From Planctomycetota bacterium (lineage in GTDB: Bacteria; Planctomycetota; Planctomycetia; Pirellulales; Pirellulaceae): a DNA stretch of 5,435 nucleotides. Positions 1-5,435 of this stretch are shown one piece after another. The stretch is taken from contig JAJRVM010000182.1 in assembly GCA_024277285.1 (NCBI GenBank), positions 1 through 5,435 of the forward strand, read 5' to 3'. The translations under genes were made by a program, and so were the position numbers. How positions within the stretch are numbered: position 1 is the stretch's first letter; each line of letters starts with the position of its first letter. The notes under the pieces are model-generated. The model saw only the letters and a list, made by a program, of their open reading frames with translations. It was not told the origin of the DNA and searched no databases.

Positions 1-671
1 ACCAACCCTGGCTTCGCGGCCACAAACGTGCAGGTATGGTCAGCGCGAAAGCAGTGTTGCGTGGCAGTGCCTGATTCACAATCGAGCCCACTCGGCACGT
101 CAATGGCCATCTTCTTGGCCGGCGATGTATTCAGTTGATCGATCACTCTGTCCAAGGGTGTGCGCGGCACACCACGGGCACCCGTTCCAAGCAAAGCATC
201 AACAATCCAATCCGCCTGCTGCAAGTATGCCATGAGCGTTCCCAGAGCTGCGGCGTGAAGCTCTTCATCCTCAACATCTTCACCTTCGAGGTCGACCACA
301 GCGGGACCATCGTGATCTTCAACGCGATCGCCCTCTCCATGCTCAAACACATGCATCGGCAGAGCTCCGTGGCAGGCGATCTGGTAGTTCATCCCCGCAT
401 CACCCGTCAGATCACCCGGATCGCTCCAGAACAGCAACTGTACGTCATGACCACGCAAATCGAGATGCCGCGCCATGACCAGTCCATCGCCGGCATTGTT
501 GCCGCGTCCGCAACAAATCACCACCGGGCCTTCAATGCCAACGCGGCAAAGCACATCAACACAACCACGCCCGGCATTCTCCATCAATACTATCCCGGGA
601 ATCTGGTACTGCTGAATCGCGCAGCGATCTACCTCGCGGATTGCATCTCGACTCAATACCGGTACTTTCAT
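1..671 (-). CDS. nnrE: NAD(P)H-hydrate epimerase (YjeF N-terminal domain), 3' end cut off by the window
   Basis: The protein epimerises the R form of damaged, hydrated NAD(P)H to the S form, so that the partner dehydratase NnrD can repair it; it is cytoplasmic. I translated 223 residues from the minus strand; the rest lies left of base 1. Visible family motifs are MENAGRG near residues 30-36, the nucleotide-binding loop GRGNNAGDG at 55-63, VDALLGTG at 157-164 and AIDVPSGLD at 189-197. The ATG at 669-671 is preceded by AGGA about 8 bases upstream. Residues about 110-137 are unusually acidic (many Glu and Asp) and look like an insert between the two conserved halves. The visible length nearly covers a stand-alone YjeF_N protein (about 220-250 residues). 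Whether a fused dehydratase domain follows cannot be seen. The gene is divergent from the zinc-ribbon gene at 970. The family call is secure. Confidence 0.93.
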   Translation of the reverse strand, partial: MKVPVLSRDAIREVDRCAIQQYQIPGIVLMENAGRGCVDVLCRVGIEGPVVICCGRGNNAGDGLVMARHLDLRGHDVQLLFWSDPGDLTGDAGMNYQIACHGALPMHVFEHGEGDRVEDHDGPAVVDLEGEDVEDEELHAAALGTLMAYLQQADWIVDALLGTGARGVPRTPLDRVIDQLNTSPAKKMAIDVPSGLDCESGTATQHCFRADHTCTFVAAKPGL

Positions 672-769
672 CTCGATCTTCCTATGCTTCTGAATTCAGC
701 CGTTCTCCCTCCAGCTCCCGTCCCCTCTCCGGATCATTGCGCTCCGCCGCTTCCAGCCCACTTCACCAG

Positions 770-816
770 ATCGTACTCCAGAAGGTAGAATTCTGCTCTA
801 ACGAGCGAAGTACGAT
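770..816. promoter_or_regulatory. Nested inverted repeats upstream of nnrE
   Basis: The perfect 8-bp inverted repeat ATCGTACT (770-777) and AGTACGAT (809-816) encloses two smaller dyads: the palindrome AGAATTCT (787-794) and GCTC-taac-GAGC (795-806). Four symmetric elements within 47 bp, about 100 bp upstream of the nnrE start, are compatible with a regulator-binding site or a structured leader in either direction. No known operator was recognised, so the role is inference. Confidence 0.35.
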
Positions 817-870
817 TCGGAAAAGCGACGAACGCGACATCGTGTCGCGGCGTCCCTCGGACAGGGCCAA

Positions 871-930
871 TGTGTCAGGCGAAAGTATGTCAGACGACAG
901 TGTGTCAGACGACAGTGTGTCAGACGGCAT
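871..930. repeat. 15-bp tandem repeat, four copies
   Basis: Four head-to-tail copies of a 15-bp unit with consensus TGTGTCAGACGACAG lie at 871-885, 886-900, 901-915 and 916-930. The two central copies differ from each other at one base; the outer two are more diverged. The array ends 39 bp before the start codon of the zinc-ribbon gene, so it probably lies in or beside its promoter or leader. Because the unit is a multiple of three, it reads as a five-residue Ser/Asp-rich repeat in the plus frame, but no credible gene uses that frame. Confidence 0.85.
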
Positions 931-969
931 CGCCCGACGGCAGCGGCAGTATCACGGAGAAGCAACCTA

Positions 970-1173
970 ATGCCCATTTACGAATATGTCTGTGCAAAAT
1001 GCAAACAGGAGTTTGAGGCGCTGGTGCGTGGCAGCGAACAGCCGGAATGCCCGAAATGCGGTGGCACACAATTAAGTAAGCTGATCAGTGTCCCCTCGGC
1101 TCACAGCGGTACAGGAGTGAATCCACCCGGCTGCCCCACCGAATGCAACCCGCGCAGTGCGGCGCCGATGTGA
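970..1173 (+). CDS. FmdB-type small zinc-ribbon protein (Zn_ribbon_8), 67 aa
   Basis: The protein begins MPIYEYVCAKC, the hallmark start of the FmdB regulatory-protein family. It has two CxxC knuckles, Cys8/Cys11 and Cys27/Cys30, that should bind one zinc ion. After the ribbon comes a Ser/Pro/Gly-rich tail with two further cysteines near residues 54 and 58, as in many family members that end in a short Cys-containing tail. The biochemical role of the family is not firmly known; the name comes from a proposed regulator of formamidase genes, and I would not infer that function here. GGAG at 956-959 sits about 10 bases upstream of the ATG. The gene stands alone, divergent from nnrE and convergent with the DUF1080 gene, and a stem-loop begins 16 bases after its stop. 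The length is normal for the family. Confidence 0.92.
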   Translation: MPIYEYVCAKCKQEFEALVRGSEQPECPKCGGTQLSKLISVPSAHSGTGVNPPGCPTECNPRSAAPM

Positions 1174-1188
1174 GGCTCGGGCGGATGC

Positions 1189-1215
1189 GAAATGCTCTAA
1201 TCAATCGAGCATTTC
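1189..1215 (+). terminator. Stem-loop after the zinc-ribbon gene, candidate terminator
   Basis: A perfect 9-bp inverted repeat, GAAATGCTC (1189-1197) and GAGCATTTC (1207-1215), surrounds a 9-base loop and begins 16 bases after the TGA stop. The right arm ends in TTTC but no run of T follows, so it is not a textbook intrinsic terminator. It may act as a transcript-end or RNA-stabilising hairpin. Confidence 0.5.
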
Positions 1216-1325
1216 CGACGGTTGCAGTTGCAGCCGACAAATGAAAACTCCCTTTGCGTGGTCCATGCCTTTGGTTGGCCCGCCCCGTTGTTTGGCCGAG
1301 TTGCCCCGCGTGGGGATCAGCAACG

Positions 1326-1363
1326 GCAGGCAATAACACTAGCAGGCAATAACACTAGCAGGC
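1326..1363. repeat. 16-bp tandem repeat, 2.4 copies
   Basis: Two identical adjacent copies of GCAGGCAATAACACTA at 1326-1341 and 1342-1357 are followed by the partial copy GCAGGC at 1358-1363. The perfect identity of the two full copies points to a recent duplication by slippage. The array lies between two candidate terminator hairpins and affects no gene that I can see. Confidence 0.9.
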
Positions 1364-1411
1364 CATGCGTCTGCAGCCGACGGCCCGCGCAATTTGGCCA
1401 GCATCATCGTA

Positions 1412-1444
1412 GCGTTGGAAGAACGGGATGCGTTCTTCCGACGC
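1412..1444. terminator. Strong 14-bp hairpin, candidate bidirectional terminator
   Basis: GCGTTGGAAGAACG (1412-1425) pairs with CGTTCTTCCGACGC (1431-1444) around a 5-base loop. All 14 positions pair, one of them as G-U in the plus-strand RNA (C-A mismatch in the minus-strand RNA). It lies 52 bp beyond the stop of the minus-strand DUF1080 gene and about 240 bp beyond the end of the plus-strand zinc-ribbon gene. There is no T tract on either side. Termination is inferred from position and stability alone. Confidence 0.5.
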
Positions 1445-1495
1445 GCACACATCAGTCGTTCGCATTCGCGCGCCATCGTCCGCTGCATTGGACGT

Positions 1496-2194
1496 CTACT
1501 TCAGCTCTAACAGCTTGACGTTCTTGTACCACACCGGTTGACCGTGGTCCTGAAAACCAATTAAACCGGAGCGAGCAAAATCTTTCACGGCGCGCGGCTT
1601 GCCATCCAGTTGATATTTATGCTTCTGTCCGTCGGGACAAATGCCTAGCTTATTGAAGTCGTCGCAGTCCATGCTCGCTACCTTCTTGCCATTCAACGTG
1701 ACGGAAATCTCGGGCCCCTTGCAGCGAATTTCTAACGCGTTCCACTGCCCCATCGCTTTGCCAGCATTCACCTTGGTCGGAACCAGGTCGTAAATGGCGC
1801 CAAACGCATGCTTGCCAACTCCCTTGCCACTAGCCACTTGGATCTCGAACCCAGTGTGCACAGGGTTACGAGGATCCTCAACTCGAAAGAACACGCCCGA
1901 ATTACAGCGGGAATCCCATTTGACATCGCACTTTAGCACAAAGTCGCCAAAAGGTTTTTGGTAGAAGATCACATAGCCGCCTGACTTGTAGGGCACCAAG
2001 CAACCGTTTTCGACCGGAGTCGCAATTTCCTTGCCATTGTTGCATTTCCAACCGGAATGGTCTTTGCCATTGAAGAGCAATTGCCAGCCGTCCGCTTTCT
2101 CTTCCGGTGTCAACACGTTGTCGGCCGCCAGCGTGGTGGTCGTGAACATCATCAGCAGGGCCAAAAAAACGAACTGCGGTCGCGGTCTGCACAT
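1496..2194 (-). CDS. Secreted DUF1080 protein (3-keto-disaccharide hydrolase-like), 232 aa
   Basis: The first 24 residues form a signal peptide: a basic start (MCRPRPQ), a hydrophobic core (FVFLALLMMF) and a likely cleavage after LA or LAA near residues 23-24. The mature protein should therefore act in the periplasm or outside. The DUF1080 fold (concanavalin-like jelly roll, PF06439) starts with the typical GWQLLFNGKDHSGW segment near 36-49, then SGVFFRVEDP near 99-107, TGFEIQV near 114-120, QWNALEIRCKG in the middle, VTLNGKKV, and the closing GLIGFQDHGQPVWYKNVKL. Family members include 3-keto-glucoside or 3-keto-disaccharide hydrolases; others have unknown carbohydrate substrates, so the exact reaction is not fixed. 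Seven cysteines in the mature part could form disulfides. The ATG at 2192-2194 has GGAG 8 bases upstream. The length is normal. It appears to be a single-gene unit, and this family is heavily expanded in planctomycetes. Confidence 0.92.
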   Translation of the reverse strand: MCRPRPQFVFLALLMMFTTTTLAADNVLTPEEKADGWQLLFNGKDHSGWKCNNGKEIATPVENGCLVPYKSGGYVIFYQKPFGDFVLKCDVKWDSRCNSGVFFRVEDPRNPVHTGFEIQVASGKGVGKHAFGAIYDLVPTKVNAGKAMGQWNALEIRCKGPEISVTLNGKKVASMDCDDFNKLGICPDGQKHKYQLDGKPRAVKDFARSGLIGFQDHGQPVWYKNVKLLELK

Positions 2195-2275
2195 GAGTGA
2201 GGCTCCAAAGGCGAGAGTTCAACAGGAAGGAAACCAATGCGACGGGAACGTGCGTCAAGCACGGTGATGTCGTTA

Positions 2276-2304
2276 AGTTTATCGAGCGTCGTTATGAAGT
2301 TCAA
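2276..2304 (-). promoter_or_regulatory. Candidate promoter of the DUF1080 gene
   Basis: Read on the minus strand, TTGAAC (2299-2304) and TAAACT (2276-2281) are separated by exactly 17 bases. Each matches four of six bases of the sigma70-type consensus. The leader would be about 75 bases long. Planctomycete promoters are poorly characterised and weak matches occur by chance, so this is tentative. Confidence 0.25.
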
Positions 2305-2359
2305 CAAGGTCGGCGGCAGGTGGCGGGAAATTGATGTACAATTTGGTCCGTCCACCCTG

Positions 2360-2675
2360 CCATCTCTCCAATGAAAACCACCCGGCTTCGACGGCTTGGC
2401 AATACCATTTCATTGATTACATCCATGAGTACGAAAAACGTAAGGTAAAACAACACCCAGTTGGCATGACATTTCAACACAAAGGCGGCAAGAACCAGAC
2501 GCTCATCGAGAGTCGCGCCGATTGGATCTCGCCGAATCCAAGTGGTGGCTATCGCGACAACCCGCCGGCCAATGACGGCAAGAAGGTGATTCTGACCGAT
2601 ACGGATCACTTGTGGGGAGTTGGCGGCAATCAAGCCTGGGTCTGGAAGAGTTTTCTGCGAGGCTTGAACCCGCTG
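2360..2675 (+). pseudogene. Remnant of a glycoside-hydrolase-like gene, truncated at both ends
   Basis: In the plus frame read from 2331, about 103 codons (SNENHP from 2367 to GLNPL at 2675) look like real protein. Recognisable stretches are SNENHPASTAWQYHFIDYIH, KQHPVGMTFQHKGG, ADWISPNPSGGYRDNPP, KVILTDTDHLWGVGG and QAWVWKSFLRGLNPL. This matches my recollection of the central part of large planctomycete secreted proteins related to clan GH-A TIM-barrel glycoside hydrolases (cellulase-like or DUF4038-like). The Asn-Glu in SNEN would be the acid/base pair of such enzymes. Everything before about 2360 is unrelated, with an in-frame stop at 2295-2297, and after 2675 the frame runs antisense into tpl. 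There is no good start, no signal peptide, and only about a quarter of the expected length. The surviving part is intact in frame, so the loss looks recent. The family name is uncertain; the remnant status is fairly sure. Confidence 0.75.
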
Positions 2676-2684
2676 GCAGTTTCT

Positions 2685-4298
<1,614 letters not shown>

Positions 4299-4838
4299 TC
4301 AACCGATGCCCCTTGCCGCGCAGCTCTTGGCGCGCAACTCTTGACGCGCAGCTCTTGACGCTGCGCGCGTTTCATCCATTGCGTTGGCAATCAGTTGCAG
4401 TGTTTCGACAAACATCTTGCGTTGACGCAGTGGCACGGAGTCCAGCAGTGCAATTCGCAATCGCTCGGATTGCAACCACAGGTCGCGCTGCAAGCCTCTT
4501 CCTGCGGCTGTCAAACGAACGCGCTTGGCGCGCGCGTCGTGCGGATCGGATTGGCGGGTCACCCATCCACGCTGCCCCATCCGTCGCAACATCGTACCGG
4601 TCGTGGTCGCGTCATAGCCACCACGTTGCACAAGGTCCTGCTGCCTAAGCCCATCTTCTTCCGCAAGCAGCTTCAACAACACGAATTGATCCCCATTCGC
4701 TCCGAACGTGGCACAATGTGCGTTGCTGCATCGGCGCAACGCGAAATAGGCGTTGCGCAGCTCCATTCCGAGCGAATGTGACGTGTCACCGGGCGTTTCA
4801 GCCGCCAACGGTTCTTGCGCCCGCTTTCGTTTGGCCAC
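4299..4838 (-). CDS. MarR-family transcriptional regulator, 179 aa
   Basis: A winged-helix DNA-binding regulator of the MarR family; members bind palindromic operators as dimers and usually release DNA when they bind a small, often phenolic, ligand. Visible parts are the first helix region near 24-40 (LGMELRNAYFALRR), a helix at 50-62 (DQFVLLKLLAEED), the helix-turn-helix at about 64-90 with recognition helix DATTTGTMLRRM, and the wing with the family signature SDPHDARAKRVRLTAAG at 97-113. The C-terminal dimerisation helices follow, to about residue 155. The GTG start at 4836-4838 is chosen because AAGGAG lies 7 bases upstream and the MarR homology begins soon after; an in-frame TTG at 5048 would add 70 residues without family likeness. 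The last 22 or so residues, rich in Arg and Ala, are encoded by a 14-bp tandem repeat. It precedes tpl on the same strand, so tpl is its likeliest target (inference). Confidence 0.9.
   Translation of the reverse strand: MAKRKRAQEPLAAETPGDTSHSLGMELRNAYFALRRCSNAHCATFGANGDQFVLLKLLAEEDGLRQQDLVQRGGYDATTTGTMLRRMGQRGWVTRQSDPHDARAKRVRLTAAGRGLQRDLWLQSERLRIALLDSVPLRQRKMFVETLQLIANAMDETRAASRAARQELRAKSCAARGIG
4318..4359. repeat. 14-bp tandem repeat inside the 3' end of marR
   Basis: Three adjacent copies of a 14-bp unit lie at 4318-4331 (GCGCAGCTCTTGGC), 4332-4345 (GCGCAACTCTTGAC) and 4346-4359 (GCGCAGCTCTTGAC). Fourteen is not a multiple of three, so successive copies are read in different frames by marR and each gain or loss of a copy changes the C-terminus. 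The present stop at 4299-4301 lies just beyond the array. With one copy fewer, my translation runs on into the intergenic region for about 35 further codons. Confidence 0.88.
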
Positions 4839-4844
4839 AGGTAA

Positions 4845-4851
4845 TCTCCTT
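4845..4851 (-). promoter_or_regulatory. Ribosome binding site of marR that decides its start
   Basis: On the minus strand AAGGAG lies 7 bases before the GTG at 4836-4838. It is the best Shine-Dalgarno match in the window and is the main reason for choosing this start over the in-frame TTG far upstream at 5048. Confidence 0.75.
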
Positions 4852-4891
4852 GCGCGATGTGCTGCGGGGACACTCCCACACGACTTATGCA

Positions 4892-4934
4892 GTAGACTGA
4901 ATATATGTAGACACACTATCGAGTTGAGCGTCAA
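4892..4934 (-). promoter_or_regulatory. Candidate marR promoter and operator region
   Basis: On the minus strand TTGACG (4929-4934) stands 17 bases before TCTACA (4906-4911), which runs directly into TATATT (4900-4905). This is the only clearly AT-rich spot upstream of marR. The -35 box is good (five of six). The best-spaced -10 matches only three of six, while the better TATATT box is 23 bases away, so the exact -10 is unclear. GTAGAC occurs twice in direct orientation, at 4892-4897 and 4907-4912, flanking the AT-rich core. It could be a regulator half-site used in MarR autoregulation, which is inference. Confidence 0.35.
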
Positions 4935-5021
4935 GTGGGTGGACTCGGTTTTGTCGGGGCTTTGCCGGCAAGACTGGCTCGCACCGTACACCACTCTCGG
5001 CCATTGCCGGAGCGATGAACC

Positions 5022-5190
5022 CAGACAGCCCGGTCTCGGCGCAACCAACCGAAGCCCACCTCTGGCGGACCGCGTTGCCTAGCGGTATCAGCGAAGACAG
5101 ACAGTCTGGTTTCGGTGGCCTCTTACTGCGCTCACGCCGCGACCCACCAAAGTGTCCACCTCGCGCGTGCCGGACAGACCGGTGCTCGAT
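5022..5190. repeat. Degenerate direct repeats with a spacing of about 75 bp
   Basis: Bases 5022-5041 and 5098-5117 match at 16 of 20 positions, with spacing 76; all four differences are C in the first copy and T in the second. A third, weaker copy, GACAGACCGGTGCTCG, starts at 5173, 73 bp after the second copy's aligned GACAG at 5100. Between them AAGTGTCC followed by a pyrimidine- and GC-rich stretch recurs at about 5150 and 5202. The pattern suggests an old array with units of about 75 bp, not chance similarity, but the copies are too diverged to define a unit by eye. Confidence 0.5.
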
Positions 5191-5278
5191 TCCCTTCCAA
5201 CCAAGTGTCCGCCTTCTGCGCGACCCAGAAACATCAGATTCGACCGCCGTTTGCAACCCTGCCGAGGGGGTGGGGTGA

Positions 5279-5321
5279 CAGGCGCCTGCCATCTTCACCT
5301 GGCCGCACATGGGGGGCCCCC
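5279..5321. repeat. Two GC-only palindromes
   Basis: CAGGCGCCTG (5279-5288) and GGGGGCCCCC (5312-5321) are perfect 10-bp palindromes 23 bp apart, in a gene-free stretch. CACCTG at 5296-5301 and CAGGTG at 5346-5351 form a further spaced inverted pair around the second palindrome. The function is unknown; they could be protein-binding sites or part of a repeat element. Confidence 0.5.
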
Positions 5322-5435
5322 TCTTTGCCACGTTTTCTGCCAAGTCAGGTGCCCTCAAATTGCTACACGGTCCGTAGAATGCCCGTGCACGGAGCGGGTA
5401 CGTGCTTTCGTTCGCCCCATCCCAGAGTGGCACAC

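Larger units (their letters stand above)
672..969. other. Divergent intergenic region between nnrE and the zinc-ribbon gene
   Basis: About 300 bp without a convincing gene. It must carry promoters for both flanking genes, but I could not pick clear -35/-10 pairs. It contains nested inverted repeats at 770-816 and a 15-bp tandem repeat at 871-930, listed separately. A plus-strand open frame runs through it from 641 to 970, but it is rich in Ser and Arg and starts inside nnrE, so I do not call it a gene. Confidence 0.6.
1174..1495. other. Convergent intergenic region with hairpins and a tandem repeat
   Basis: A 322-bp stretch between the 3' ends of the zinc-ribbon gene and the DUF1080 gene. 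I see no gene in it: an open plus frame from 1222 has no recognisable motifs and runs into the DUF1080 gene. It holds a 9-bp stem-loop, a 16-bp tandem repeat and a 14-bp stem hairpin, each listed separately. This is as expected where two converging transcripts must end. Confidence 0.7.
4935..5435. other. Gene-free region with degenerate repeats and palindromes
   Basis: About 500 bp upstream of marR in which I recognise no gene. A minus-strand frame from 5433 to 4885 is open, but its product is rich in Arg, Pro, Gly and Ser, has no domain-like pattern and overlaps the marR promoter. The region contains the 10-bp palindrome TTGCCGGCAA at 4962-4971, three related GACAG-centred motifs at 5022, 5098 and about 5171, and two GC-only palindromes near 5279-5321. 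It may be a decayed mobile or repeated element, but no transposase fragment or terminal repeats are visible. Confidence 0.5.

Noticed and set aside
641..970. Open plus frame of 109 codons ending in a TAATG overlap with the zinc-ribbon gene start
   Set aside because: It starts at a TTG inside nnrE, is dominated by Ser and Arg, and its only pattern comes from the 15-bp DNA repeat. No domain is recognisable, so the TAATG overlap is probably chance.
1222..1518. Open plus frame of 98 codons between the convergent genes
   Set aside because: No recognisable motif, composition rich in Arg, Pro and His, spans the tandem repeat and hairpin, and overlaps the 3' end of the DUF1080 gene.
4839..5048. Longer start of the MarR protein at the TTG at 5048
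   Set aside because: The added 70 residues show no MarR likeness, and a strong AAGGAG ribosome binding site stands at the right distance from the GTG at 4838.
4885..5433. Open minus frame of 182 codons upstream of marR
   Set aside because: Low-complexity Arg/Pro/Gly/Ser composition without domain-like pattern, overlaps the probable marR promoter and the degenerate repeats. It could be real only if homologues of similar length exist, which I cannot test.

Overview
The window looks like a piece of a planctomycete chromosome, most likely from the Pirellulaceae (Rhodopirellula-like). This is an inference. It rests on a secreted DUF1080 (3-keto-disaccharide hydrolase) protein, a fragment of a planctomycete-type glycoside-hydrolase-like protein, a short FmdB zinc-ribbon protein, small genes with wide gaps between them, and moderately GC-rich DNA. 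No rRNA, tRNA, CRISPR array, transposase or recognisable insertion sequence is visible.

Layout from left to right. Bases 1-671 (minus) hold most of an NAD(P)H-hydrate epimerase gene (YjeF_N domain), cut by the left edge. A gap of about 300 bp carries nested dyads and four copies of a 15-bp tandem repeat. It separates this gene from a divergent 67-residue FmdB-type zinc-ribbon protein at 970-1173 (plus). The next gap (1174-1495) holds two hairpins and a 16-bp tandem repeat. It lies between convergent genes and probably ends transcription from both sides. Bases 1496-2194 (minus) encode the exported DUF1080 protein. Bases about 2360-2675 (plus) are a remnant of a much larger glycoside-hydrolase-like gene, truncated at both ends, that stops about 10 bp from the stop codon of the next gene. 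Bases 2685-4079 (minus) encode a full-length PLP-dependent beta-eliminating lyase whose substrate-site residues match tyrosine phenol-lyase, not tryptophanase. Bases 4299-4838 (minus) encode a MarR-family regulator whose last residues are written by a 14-bp tandem repeat. Bases 4839-5435 hold no convincing gene, only the probable marR promoter, degenerate repeats spaced about 75 bp apart and GC-only palindromes.

How the genes may work together. The marR and tpl genes point the same way, 219 bp apart, and form a plausible regulator-enzyme pair for phenol/tyrosine metabolism. The gene remnant abutting tpl suggests that the pair, or at least tpl, arrived through a rearrangement or transfer that destroyed a resident gene. 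The left-hand genes are unrelated housekeeping or accessory functions: repair of damaged NAD(P)H, a small metal-binding protein, and periplasmic carbohydrate handling. Nothing here is clearly a wholly new system. The most interesting points are the marR-tpl cassette with its adjoining breakpoint, and the 14-bp repeat that sets the reading frame at the end of MarR.
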